A stretch of 64,000 nucleotides of DNA, taken from NCBI RefSeq assembly GCF_032595355.1, contig NZ_JASMWN010000006.1:1-64000 (forward strand). The letters are read 5' to 3'. The notes under the pieces were generated by a model. It saw nothing but the letters and a program-made list of their open reading frames with translations. It made no database searches and had not been told where the DNA came from. Shown piece by piece: positions 49,881-57,668 of this stretch (position 1 is the first letter of the stretch; the number at the start of each line of letters is the position of its first letter). Source of the stretch: Sedimentitalea todarodis. GTDB lineage: Bacteria > Pseudomonadota > Alphaproteobacteria > Rhodobacterales > Rhodobacteraceae. Made by a program: the position numbers and the translations under genes.

Positions 49881-50605
49881 GGCGTCAAGCGTACCCGGCC
49901 GCCTGTGCTTAACAGCCAGCAATCGGTGCCCTCAAACACCGCAGGAACAATAGGTCGGCCATATCCTGCACCGCCATCCAGATCTACCCGATTGCCAAAG
50001 TGAAACGGAATTTCGAGCGCCGTGTGCCCATGCACCACCAGCCACGGGTGGGGGTCGGTGTATTTCAGAAACGGATCGCGAATCCAGATCAGATCATCCT
50101 CGACCTGATCTTGCAACGGCACGCCGGGCGCGATGCCAGCGTGCACGAACAACACCTCTCCGCGTTGAAGATAGAGCGGCAGGTTGCTCACATAGTCCAG
50201 GTGCGAATGTGGAACTGCGCTCTGCGCCTCGGCGAACAGACGGAACGACGAAGTGTCCGACTCGACATCGACACCATAGGAGGCAAGTGTCGCAGCACCG
50301 CCCAGCCGGGGGTTGAGCCAGCCGATCCCGGACAGGATACGTTTGTCGTTCTCCTCGGCTTCGCTGACAAAGCGGGCGAACATGCGGTCATGGTTGCCTT
50401 TGATCACATGCCAGTTTTTCGCGGCGGCCTGACCATCCATCAGGCGCTCTATCACGCTTCGGCTCTTGGGGCCGCGATCCACCAGATCTCCCAGAAACAC
50501 GATTTCGGCATCCTCGCCGCCATCTGCCGAAATCAGGTCGAGCGCGGCTTCGAGGTAATCGAGTTGGCCATGAATGTCGCCTACGGCGTAGATCGGTTGG
50601 GTCAT
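49877..50605 (-). CDS. Metallophosphoesterase / serine-threonine-type protein phosphatase
   Basis: 242 aa. Metal-binding motifs in order: GDIHG, GDLVDRGPKSR, GNHDRM and VHAG, with a late VHGHT, as in PPP-type phosphatases (PrpA/ApaH-like). Target unknown: protein phosphatase or diadenosine tetraphosphatase. Its last 4 bp overlap the convergent cysteine synthase-like gene. Confidence 0.93.
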   Translation of the reverse strand: MTQPIYAVGDIHGQLDYLEAALDLISADGGEDAEIVFLGDLVDRGPKSRSVIERLMDGQAAAKNWHVIKGNHDRMFARFVSEAEENDKRILSGIGWLNPRLGGAATLASYGVDVESDTSSFRLFAEAQSAVPHSHLDYVSNLPLYLQRGEVLFVHAGIAPGVPLQDQVEDDLIWIRDPFLKYTDPHPWLVVHGHTALEIPFHFGNRVDLDGGAGYGRPIVPAVFEGTDCWLLSTGGRVRLTP

Positions 50606-50671
50606 ATCCGTGGGCTAGCGCAGCTTGCGGGCAATGAAAAGCAGAGAGTCCGGCACCGTGATCTGAAAGCT

Positions 50672-50707
50672 ATGATGCCGCCCGCTCGGACAAGCGGTCG
50701 GCATCAT
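50672..50707 (-). terminator. Long 3' hairpin after serA
   Basis: A near-perfect 36-bp palindrome: ATGATGCCG - C - CCGCT - CGGACA loop - AGCGG - T - CGGCATCAT. The outer 9-bp and inner 5-bp stems are separated by one mismatch. It lies 27 bp past the serA stop on the minus strand. There is no long T run, only CTTT nearby, so termination is uncertain; it could also be mRNA-stabilising or a regulatory-protein site. Confidence 0.6.
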
Positions 50708-50733
50708 GTTGGTACCGCCTGCGCAGCGCGTGA

Positions 50734-52332
50734 TCAGTCCACGTCAAATTCCAGCGGCTTGATCTGACGGAACATGCCGGTGCTGGCGAGCTTTTCGCGT
50801 ACCGGTGCCGGCACCTCGGCGTCCACATACAAGAGCGCAATCGCTTCGCCGCCCTTGTCGGAGCGCCCAAGCGTAAAGTTCGCGATGTTCACGCCGTTCT
50901 CGCCCATGGTCTGCCCCAGCGTCCCGATGATGCCGGGAACGTCAGCGTTGGTGGTATAGAGCATATGCGCCCCGATTTCGGCATCAATATTGATACCCTT
51001 GATCTGGATAAAGCGCGGTTTGCCATCGGAAAACACCGTTCCGGCGATCGAGCGTTCCCGCTTCTCGGTCACCACGGTCACCTTGATATACCCGTCAAAC
51101 GCGCCGGACTTGTCCTGGTTTGTCGTGCTGATCTTGATGCCGCGCTCCTTGGCCACAACCGGCGCGCTGACCATGTTCACATCCGGGTTGGCCTTTTTCA
51201 TGATCCCGGCCACGACTGCACAGTTCAGCGCATCGAGGTTCATCTGCGCGACGGTGCCATCATACAGGATGTTGATCGCCTTGATCGGTTCATCCGTCAT
51301 CTGGCCGATGAAGGCTCCCAGATGCCCGGCCAGCTTGACCCATGGGCCCATGACCTTGGCCTCTTCGGCGGTGACCGACGGCATGTTCAACGCGTTGCTC
51401 ACAGCCCCGGTCAGGAGATAGTCGGACATCTGCTCGGCCACTTGCAAGGCGACGTTTTCCTGTGCTTCGGTGGTTGCGGCACCCAGATGCGGGGTGCAGA
51501 CCACGTTGGGCAAACCGAACAGCGGGTTTTCGGTGGCGGGTTCCTTGGAGAACACGTCAAATGCGGCACCAGCGACATGGCCCGACTTCAACATCTCGGC
51601 CAGCGCCTCTTCGTCAACCAGCCCACCGCGCGCGCAGTTGATGATGCGCACGCCCTTCCTGGTCTTGGCCAGGTTCTCAGCCGACAGGATGTTGCGGGTG
51701 GTATCCGTCAACGGCACATGCAACGTGATGAAATCGGCGCGCGCCAAAAGCTCGTCGAGTTCGACCTTTTCGACGCCCATTTTCTGCGCTTTATCCTCGC
51801 TCAGGAACGGATCATAGGCGACAACTTTCATTTTCAGACCACGTGCCCGGTCACAGACGATGCCACCGATATTGCCCGCCCCGATGACGCCCAGGGTCTT
51901 GCTGGTCAGTTCAACCCCCATGAATTTGGACTTTTCCCATTTGCCGGCATGGGTGCTGGCCGATGCCTCGGGGATCTGGCGCGCCACGGCGAACATCATC
52001 GCAATGGCGTGTTCGGCGGTGGTGATCATGTTGCCAAACGGCGTGTTCATCACGATCACACCTTTCTTGGACGCCGCGTCCTTGTCGACGTTATCGGTGC
52101 CGATCCCGGCACGGCCTACTACCCGCAACTTGCCCGCATGGCGCAGGATGGATTCTGTCACCTTGGTGGCGCTGCGGATGGCAAGGCCGTCATATTGGCC
52201 GATCACCTCGGCGAGCTTGTCCTTGTCCTTGCCCAGATCGGGCTCGAAATCTACGTCTATCCCGCGATCGCGAAAGATCTGCACGGCGGTCGGGGACAGT
52301 TTGTCAGAGACGAGTACTTTGGGTTTTGTCAT
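50734..52332 (-). CDS. serA: D-3-phosphoglycerate dehydrogenase
   Basis: 532 aa from ATG 52332, the long form. Substrate- and NAD-binding domain with VVGRAGIGTDNVDKDAA, LGVIGAGNIGGIV (nucleotide loop), CARGGLVDEEAL and catalytic HLGAATTEAQENV, then an intervening domain and a C-terminal ACT domain with NADVPGIIGTLGQTMGENGVNIA (serine-type regulatory fold; in part). First step of serine synthesis. GTG 52353 is in frame and has AGGAGG 8 bp upstream, so the real start may be there; the family consensus favours ATG 52332. Confidence 0.95.
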   Translation of the reverse strand: MTKPKVLVSDKLSPTAVQIFRDRGIDVDFEPDLGKDKDKLAEVIGQYDGLAIRSATKVTESILRHAGKLRVVGRAGIGTDNVDKDAASKKGVIVMNTPFGNMITTAEHAIAMMFAVARQIPEASASTHAGKWEKSKFMGVELTSKTLGVIGAGNIGGIVCDRARGLKMKVVAYDPFLSEDKAQKMGVEKVELDELLARADFITLHVPLTDTTRNILSAENLAKTRKGVRIINCARGGLVDEEALAEMLKSGHVAGAAFDVFSKEPATENPLFGLPNVVCTPHLGAATTEAQENVALQVAEQMSDYLLTGAVSNALNMPSVTAEEAKVMGPWVKLAGHLGAFIGQMTDEPIKAINILYDGTVAQMNLDALNCAVVAGIMKKANPDVNMVSAPVVAKERGIKISTTNQDKSGAFDGYIKVTVVTEKRERSIAGTVFSDGKPRFIQIKGINIDAEIGAHMLYTTNADVPGIIGTLGQTMGENGVNIANFTLGRSDKGGEAIALLYVDAEVPAPVREKLASTGMFRQIKPLEFDVD

Positions 52333-52341
52333 TGTCTGCCT

Positions 52342-52362
52342 GTTCCGGATCACGCCCGGAAC
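52342..52362 (-). promoter_or_regulatory. Hairpin in the serA leader next to an AGGAGG
   Basis: GTTCCGG-ATCACGC-CCGGAAC is a perfect 7-bp stem with a 7-nt loop. On the minus strand it partly overlaps AGGAGG at 52361-52366 and holds the alternative GTG start (52353) in the loop. A second imperfect hairpin (GCCCCGGGTCGTGCCCGGAGC) lies at about 52389-52411. Both are in the 92-nt serC-serA gap and may affect serA translation. Confidence 0.5.
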
Positions 52363-52424
52363 CTCCTGCTAGAAGATTTGGAATGGTCAGCCCCGGGTCG
52401 TGCCCGGAGCCGAATCAGCGTTGA

Positions 52425-53606
52425 TCAGGCCGCTTCGCTCAGCGCCTCGATTTCCGCCTCGAACGCCCAGGCAAGCCACGGCAGCATCGCCGCGATGTCG
52501 GAGGTTTCGACCGTACTGCCGCACCAGATACGCAGACCTGCGGGAGCGTCCCGATAGGCCCCGATATCCAGCGCGATCTCTTCCTGCTCGAGCCGCTTTG
52601 CCACGGCCTTGGCAAATGCCGCGCCATCCACAATCCGGGCATCCGCGAACTTCAGGCAAACCGATGTGTTAGAGCGGGTCGCCGGGTCAACCGCGAGGAA
52701 TTCGATCCAGTCATGCGCCGCAACAAAGTCTGTGACGGCAGCGGTGTTGGCGTCTGCGCGCGCAATCATCCCGTCGAGCCCGCCGACCGAGCGCGCCCAG
52801 TCCAGCGCCAGCAGGTAATCTTCGACGCAGAGCATCGAGGGTGTATTGATCGTTGCGCCGGTAAAGATACCGTCGATCAGCTTGCCGCCCTTGGTCAGGC
52901 GGAAAATCTTGGGCAGCGGCCATGCCGGCGTATAGCTTTCAAGCCGTGCAACGGCACGCGGCGACAGGATCAGCATGCCATGCGCGGCCTCGCCACCCAG
53001 CACCTTCTGCCAGGAGAAAGTGGTCACATCCAGCTTGTCCCACGGCAAATCCATCGCAAAGGCCGCCGAGGTCGCATCGCACAGGGTCAGCCCCGCGCGG
53101 TTTGCGGGGATGACATCGCCGTTCGGGACCCGCACGCCCGATGTGGTGCCGTTCCAAGTGAAACATACATCCCTGTCAAAATCGACGCCCGCCAGATCGA
53201 CGATCTCGCCATAGTCGGCAGTCTTGACCGCCGCATCGAGCTTGAGCTGCTTGACCACATTCGTGACCCAACCCGCGCCAAAGCTTTCCCAGGCGAGCAT
53301 CTCGACCGGGCGTTCGCCCAGCAGGTTCCACATTGCCATTTCAAAGGCGCCGGTGTCAGAGGCCGGTACGATGCCGATCTTGTAGTCCGCAGGAATGCCC
53401 AGAATGTCGCGGGTTTCCTCGATCGCGGCCTTCAGTTTGGCCTTGCCGATCGCGGCACGGTGCGACCGACCCAAAGGCGCGTCCGCAAGCTTGCTCAGAT
53501 CAAAGGCAGGGGGTTTGGCGCAGGGGCCAGATGAAAAACGCGGATTTGCCGGCCGCATTTCAGGTTGGCGCGCGGCTTCGCGCATCGCCGGTTGTGTAAT
53601 AGCCAT
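52425..53606 (-). CDS. serC: Phosphoserine transaminase
   Basis: 393 aa from ATG 53606. Fold type I aminotransferase of the alphaproteobacterial type: NPRFSSGPCAKPP, GIVPASDTGAFEMAMWNLLG, FTWNGTTSGVRVPNG, LTLCDATSAAFAMDLPWDKLDVTTFSWQKVLGGE (part) with the PLP lysine in FSWQKVLGG. Makes phosphoserine from phosphohydroxypyruvate. GAAGGG lies 8 bp upstream of the ATG; the earlier in-frame start 53687 lies in the leader. Divergent to serB. Confidence 0.96.
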   Translation of the reverse strand: MAITQPAMREAARQPEMRPANPRFSSGPCAKPPAFDLSKLADAPLGRSHRAAIGKAKLKAAIEETRDILGIPADYKIGIVPASDTGAFEMAMWNLLGERPVEMLAWESFGAGWVTNVVKQLKLDAAVKTADYGEIVDLAGVDFDRDVCFTWNGTTSGVRVPNGDVIPANRAGLTLCDATSAAFAMDLPWDKLDVTTFSWQKVLGGEAAHGMLILSPRAVARLESYTPAWPLPKIFRLTKGGKLIDGIFTGATINTPSMLCVEDYLLALDWARSVGGLDGMIARADANTAAVTDFVAAHDWIEFLAVDPATRSNTSVCLKFADARIVDGAAFAKAVAKRLEQEEIALDIGAYRDAPAGLRIWCGSTVETSDIAAMLPWLAWAFEAEIEALSEAA

Positions 53607-53762
53607 TATGCTACCCTTCCAGATAAGCGCCCCTCGTTGGGGAGGGGTGTCCCACTGGCGGGAATACGGCCCGTCCCGGCCTTTCACAAGACAAAAATTG
53701 TCGCTATAGCGCCGTTTGAACCCTCAAATGCGACTCTTCTGTTGCCTATCGGAAACCTGCCC
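53607..53762 (-). promoter_or_regulatory. serC/serB divergent leader with hairpins (possible serC RNA motif)
   Basis: The 156-bp gap holds a stem CCCCTC-GTTGGG-GAGGGG (53630-53647) just upstream of the serC ribosome-binding site, and a bulged stem formed by GGCGGGA and TCCCGGCC further out. The alphaproteobacterial serC RNA motif is a described structured leader upstream of serC; whether this is a member needs a covariance search. TATAGC (in CGCTATAGCG, a palindrome) is a plausible -10 for either direction. Confidence 0.4.
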
Positions 53763-54653
53763 ATGTTTGTCGTTACCCTCTTGAGCAACCCGGATACCCC
53801 ACGGCTCGAGCCTACACTGGTTGAATCGCTGCGCAATGCGTGGGGCGGAGGCGCTGCGTTTTGGCTGTCTCCCGACGTGGCGGCGGAGTTTTCTGTTTCC
53901 CAACGGCCAGACAACCAATGGCAAGTCTGGGACGACCTGCAAGAGATGCAGATTGATCTGGTGGTGCAACCTATCGAGGGGCGCCGAAAGACGATGCTGC
54001 TCGCCGACATGGACAGCACGATGATCCAGCAGGAATGCATCGACGAACTGGCGGACGAGGCCGGCGTCGGTGATCACGTCAAGGACATAACCGCACGCGC
54101 CATGAACGGCGAGTTGGATTTCGAGGGCGCACTGACCGAACGTGTCGGCCTGCTCGCCGGATTGGACGAGACCGTCATTGCCAAGGTGCTTGAGCGGCGC
54201 ATTACCTTGATGCCCGGTGGCAGGACCCTCTTGGCCACGATGCGGGCAAACGGTGCCTATGCGGCGTTGGTTTCGGGTGGGTTCACCGCCTTTACGACCG
54301 CCGTGGCAGCGCAGCTTGGCTTTGACGAAAACCGCGCCAATACGCTGCTGACCAAAGATGGCAAACTGACCGGCCAGGTGCAGCATCCGATCCTTGGTCG
54401 CGCCGCCAAGATCGAGGCGCTGGAACAGATCACAGCGCGGTTGGGGATTGCCGAAACCGATGTAATCGCCGTTGGTGACGGGGCCAACGATCTGGGGATG
54501 CTGGGCCGGGCGGGCACCGGTGTCGCATTGCATGCCAAACCGTCGGTCGCGGCAAAATGTGACGTGCGAATCAACTTTTGCGATCTCACAGCACTACTTT
54601 ATCTGCAGGGATATGCGCTGGATGATTTTCTTCGGCCCCGACAAACCTATTAA
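53763..54653 (+). CDS. serB: Phosphoserine phosphatase
   Basis: 296 aa from ATG 53763. HAD-fold enzyme: nucleophile Asp82 and Asp84 in ADMDSTMI, SGGFTAF (motif II Ser), and GDGANDLGMLG motif IV. The N-terminal 75 residues are the ACT-like/regulatory segment. Last step of serine synthesis, removing phosphate from phosphoserine. Divergent to serC-serA, so all three serine genes are together. The frame is open upstream to 53565 but MFVVTLLSNPDTP is the family start. Confidence 0.95.
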   Translation: MFVVTLLSNPDTPRLEPTLVESLRNAWGGGAAFWLSPDVAAEFSVSQRPDNQWQVWDDLQEMQIDLVVQPIEGRRKTMLLADMDSTMIQQECIDELADEAGVGDHVKDITARAMNGELDFEGALTERVGLLAGLDETVIAKVLERRITLMPGGRTLLATMRANGAYAALVSGGFTAFTTAVAAQLGFDENRANTLLTKDGKLTGQVQHPILGRAAKIEALEQITARLGIAETDVIAVGDGANDLGMLGRAGTGVALHAKPSVAAKCDVRINFCDLTALLYLQGYALDDFLRPRQTY

Positions 54654-54669
54654 TTAACACTTGCGTTAA
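54654..54669 (+). promoter_or_regulatory. Candidate ArsR-type operator (inverted repeat) and promoter
   Basis: TTAAC-ACTTGC-GTTAA is a perfect 5-bp inverted repeat (54654-54669). TTGCGT (54661-54666) and TAAGTA (54683-54688), 16 bp apart, form a promoter whose -35 overlaps the repeat. The start codon at 54696 would be almost leaderless. Autorepression by the encoded ArsR protein is the usual arrangement, here an inference. Confidence 0.55.
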
Positions 54670-54695
54670 ATAACGAATCGTCTAAGTATCAGGTC

Positions 54696-55031
54696 ATGAC
54701 CGATCTGACCCAGACTTTTGCGGCCCTGTCCGACCCCACCCGCCTGACCATGGTTGAAAAGCTGATGGCAGAGGGCGAGTTGCCCGCAGGAGAGCTTGTT
54801 TCAGAATTCCCGATCTCGGCGCCGGCGATTTCGCGGCACCTCAAGGTGCTGCGCGAGTCGGGGCTGATCCGTCAACGTGCGGCGGGAACACACCGCTATT
54901 ACGCTGTCCGTCCCGAAGCGATGCAGACCATCGCACGCTGGACCATGGACCACCGCAGCTTCTGGGAAGGCAGCCTCAAGCGGCTCGACAGCCTTCTGGC
55001 CCTGAACCCCGAAACAGAGGACTTGTCATGA
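54696..55031 (+). CDS. ArsR-family transcriptional regulator
   Basis: 111 aa winged helix-turn-helix: FAALSDPTRLTMVEKL opens the fold, then APAISRHLKVLRESGLI is the recognition helix and RQRAAGTHRYYAV the wing. No metal-binding Cys cluster is seen (no ELCVCDL), so it is not a metal sensor of the classic type; it is of the kind paired with AHSA1 proteins. It overlaps the AHSA1 gene by 4 bp. Confidence 0.94.
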   Translation: MTDLTQTFAALSDPTRLTMVEKLMAEGELPAGELVSEFPISAPAISRHLKVLRESGLIRQRAAGTHRYYAVRPEAMQTIARWTMDHRSFWEGSLKRLDSLLALNPETEDLS

Positions 55032-55483
55032 AAGACACACACGATCTCGAACTCATCCGCGAATATCCGGTCGATGTTGATCGCCTCTGGGCGGCCGTCA
55101 CCCGGCCCGAGGAACTTGTGCAATGGTTTGGCAAAGAGGGTGTCCGGCTGGAAACCTGCGAGATGGATTTCACCAAAACCGGTCCGTGGCTTTGCACCAT
55201 GACCGGCGAAGACAGTGGAGATCGGTTCAAGGTGTCCGGGCAGGTCACCCATGTCTCTCCTCCGGAGTCCGGCGGCGAAGGCTCTGTCGGCTTTACCTGG
55301 GGCTGGCATGACGGCGACGACAAGCGGGGGGCAGAAAGCCATGTCACCTTTACCGTCGCCCCGACCGGCATCGGCGCACGATTTACGCTGTCGCACCGTC
55401 AGCTCGACACGCTCGAATCGTCGCAGAATCATGGCCGTGGCTGGCTATCGACACTTACCAGACTCGACCGGCTCTTTGCCTGA
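55028..55483 (+). CDS. SRPBCC domain protein (AHSA1-like)
   Basis: 151 aa helix-grip fold: ELIREYPVDVDRLWAAVTRPEELVQWFG is the typical opening, then a beta-rich middle with GFTWGWHDG, and a C-terminal helix TLESSQNHGRGWLSTLTRLDRL. Such proteins bind small hydrophobic ligands; those next to ArsR genes are often part of stress or detoxification operons. Ligand unknown. Confidence 0.9.
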   Translation: MKDTHDLELIREYPVDVDRLWAAVTRPEELVQWFGKEGVRLETCEMDFTKTGPWLCTMTGEDSGDRFKVSGQVTHVSPPESGGEGSVGFTWGWHDGDDKRGAESHVTFTVAPTGIGARFTLSHRQLDTLESSQNHGRGWLSTLTRLDRLFA

Positions 55484-55513
55484 GCCCGCAACTTTCAACC
55501 AAGGAGGAATACA

Positions 55514-55828
55514 ATGCCCAATTTTCTGTTCGTGTATCACGGAGGCAGCATGCCTGAATCTCAAGAAGAGATCGACAAGACCATGGCCGCATGGGGCAAA
55601 TGGATGGAGGACAACGGCTCCAACCTTGTCGAACCCGGAAACCCCGTCGGCATGTCCAAGACCGTCAGCGCCTCGGGCGTGGCGGACAATGGCGGCGCCA
55701 ACCCGGCCTCGGGGTACTCCGTCATTTCGGCAGACGACATCGACGCCGCCTGCGCCATCGCAAAGTCAAATCCGATGATCGTTGACGGTTCCGGATCGGT
55801 CGAAATCGCCGAAATCGTCGCGATGTAG
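55514..55828 (+). CDS. YCII-related domain protein
   Basis: 104 aa, YCII/DGPF fold: MPNFLFVYHGGSMPESQEE, then MAAWGKWMEDNG and a C-terminal GYSVISADDIDAACAIAKSNPMI. The conserved His-Asp-like pair of YciI is only partly seen. Third gene of an arsR-AHSA1-YCII operon, an arrangement often seen in proteobacteria. Function unknown. AAGGAGGA precedes the ATG. Confidence 0.92.
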   Translation: MPNFLFVYHGGSMPESQEEIDKTMAAWGKWMEDNGSNLVEPGNPVGMSKTVSASGVADNGGANPASGYSVISADDIDAACAIAKSNPMIVDGSGSVEIAEIVAM

Positions 55829-55845
55829 CCGATGGGTCGCGGCGC

Positions 55846-56823
55846 TCAGGCGAGCGTCGCGGCCGGTCGGATGACACCGCACTCCATGCCGCGCCGGTTC
55901 AGGATCGGGGCGTTCATGAACATCCGCGTTGCAGGATGGTCGGCGTCGAGCAGACCAAGCCCGACAAGGATTGCTGCAATCGTGCATTCGGCAGCCCGCG
56001 TACCGCCATCAACGATCTTGACCGCGATACCCATGCGCCGTTCCGGGACAATTGCGATATAGACGGCCTCGGCCCCGGTCTTGATCGCCGCCCTGCCATT
56101 CATCGCCCGCATCAGTTCCGTGCAGGCCCGCCCCTCGCCAGCGACAAGCGCGGGATGCGCCATCATTGCCGCGGTCAGGCTGGCTGCGGCATTGCTCTGT
56201 CGATCCGACCGGTCCTGTGCCGAAGCAAAAAAGGCCATCGCCCGCGCCAGCCCATGCACCGTGGTTGCAAAGTTGGGGGCCGAACACCCGTCGATTCCAT
56301 AGCCCGGACTGTCCAGCTGCGTGGTCTCTTCGATCGCGGTCAAACTGGCCTGCTGTACCGGGTGATCAACCTCGACATACTCCGGCCCGGCACCCATATG
56401 CGCGGCGAGCGTCAGAAAACCGGCATGTTTGCCGGAACAGTTGTTATGAACCGGACACGGGCTTTCATCGGCACGGATCAAGGCGTTGCGCGCGGGTATG
56501 TCGTCGGGCTCCTGCGGGCCACATCGAAAGTCATCATCGCTCAGCCCAAGTTGATCGAGCCATGCGCGCACTCTATCTGTATGGATCGCTGCGCCATTGT
56601 GCGAGGCGCAGGCGAGCGCCAGCTGTTCGCTGGTCAGCCCGAACTTGTCGGCGGCTCCGGAGGTCACCAGCGGCAAGGCCTGCACCATCTTGCAGGACGA
56701 GCGGGGATAGATCACCGCATCGGGATCGCCCCAGGATCGGACGATCTGGCCAGTATCGTCGCAGATCACGGCATGGCCCAGATGCAGGCTTTCAAGCAGC
56801 GAAGCGCGCCAAATTTCGGTCAT
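55846..56823 (-). CDS. Class 3 (Rhizobium etli type) L-asparaginase
   Basis: 325 aa from ATG 56823. Asparaginase_II family: YPRSSCKMVQALPLV (beta-lactamase-like SxxK), CPVHNNCSGKHAGFL with zinc-type Cys and Lys, and YGIDGCSAPNF. The family hydrolyses asparagine to aspartate and ammonia and is unrelated to E. coli type I/II enzymes. No signal peptide, so cytosolic. A longer in-frame start at 56874 is less likely. Neighbours are unrelated. Confidence 0.9.
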   Translation of the reverse strand: MTEIWRASLLESLHLGHAVICDDTGQIVRSWGDPDAVIYPRSSCKMVQALPLVTSGAADKFGLTSEQLALACASHNGAAIHTDRVRAWLDQLGLSDDDFRCGPQEPDDIPARNALIRADESPCPVHNNCSGKHAGFLTLAAHMGAGPEYVEVDHPVQQASLTAIEETTQLDSPGYGIDGCSAPNFATTVHGLARAMAFFASAQDRSDRQSNAAASLTAAMMAHPALVAGEGRACTELMRAMNGRAAIKTGAEAVYIAIVPERRMGIAVKIVDGGTRAAECTIAAILVGLGLLDADHPATRMFMNAPILNRRGMECGVIRPAATLA

Positions 56824-57011
56824 CGGAACAGGATCAGTCACATCAGTCCTCACAACTTGGCGAAATCCTGCCAAATGGCCTTTCGCTTGTGGTGCAATTT
56901 ACGATAATGTGTATGTGTCGGCAAGCAGCGGGGTGCGCGTCAAGACGGTTGCAAAAATCGCTCGGGCACCCCTGAATTATTGAGGTCTAGGACAGTCTGG
57001 AGGCTGTACAC

Positions 57012-57542
57012 ATGAAATCCTATCTTGCCCGCGCAGCGGCGGGCCTGTGTCTGGCCAGTATGGCCACCATCGCAATTGCACAGGATCAAAGCACCAATCG
57101 GGTCGCAGCCAAGACCGACTGGAGTGTTTTTGTCGAAGCCGATCCCAAGGAATGCTGGAGCGTTTCGGCCCCCAAGCAAACCGTGAACACCCGCGATGGT
57201 CGCGTCGTTGCCGTGCGGCGCAGCGATATCCTGTTGTTCGTGTTCTATCGCCCGGGAGCCGATGTAAAAGGCCAGGTCACCTTTACCGGCGGCTATCCCT
57301 TTGCGCCCGGCTCGACCGTGAACATGAACATCTCGGGCAACGAGTTTGAGCTCTTCAGCGAAGGCGAATGGGCCTGGCCTGCAACTGCCGCGGATGATTC
57401 CAAGATCATCACCGCGATGAAGCGCGGCGCACAGGCGACGGTCACTGCCCGGTCGGCGCGCGGGACGCAAACCAAGGATACGTTCTCGTTGCTCGGGTTC
57501 ACCGCAGCGATCGAAGACGCCGAAAAGCGGTGCGGCGGCTGA
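57012..57542 (+). CDS. Invasion-associated locus B (IalB)-type periplasmic protein
   Basis: 176 aa with signal peptide MKSYLARAAAGLCLASMATI and a cut near AIA-QD. Body motifs WSVFVEADPKECWSVS and VNMNISGNEFELFSEGEWAWP match the IalB family common in Rhodobacterales. In Bartonella IalB aids erythrocyte entry; the role in free-living bacteria is not known. A perfect 10-bp hairpin terminator follows. Confidence 0.85.
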   Translation: MKSYLARAAAGLCLASMATIAIAQDQSTNRVAAKTDWSVFVEADPKECWSVSAPKQTVNTRDGRVVAVRRSDILLFVFYRPGADVKGQVTFTGGYPFAPGSTVNMNISGNEFELFSEGEWAWPATAADDSKIITAMKRGAQATVTARSARGTQTKDTFSLLGFTAAIEDAEKRCGG

Positions 57543-57573
57543 CCTCTCCGTCCGGAATCTTCTACCAAGTTGC

Positions 57574-57610
57574 GGCCTTATCGTACAATCGGTAAGGCCA
57601 AATTCTTTTG
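57574..57610 (+). terminator. Rho-independent terminator of the ialB-like gene
   Basis: GGCCTTATCG and CGGTAAGGCC pair over 10 bp (one T-G wobble) around loop TACAAT (57574-57599), followed by AAATTCTTTTG. It lies 31 bp after the stop codon. Confidence 0.8.
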
Positions 57611-57635
57611 AAACCAAACCAAATCCCTATATAGA
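57608..57635 (+). promoter_or_regulatory. Candidate promoter of rlmN
   Basis: TTGAAA (57608-57613) and TATAGA (57630-57635) are 16 bp apart, starting in the tail of the terminator before it. The rlmN ATG is at 57669, leaving a leader of about 27 nt. Confidence 0.5.
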
Positions 57636-57668
57636 AGCGATCTGGCCCTGCAACCCGAAGGTAAACCC

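Noticed and set aside
50965..52557. 530-codon open frame on the plus strand across serA
   Set aside because: It is the antisense of a well-supported dehydrogenase, has no recognisable protein feature, and such frames are common where GC is high at third positions.
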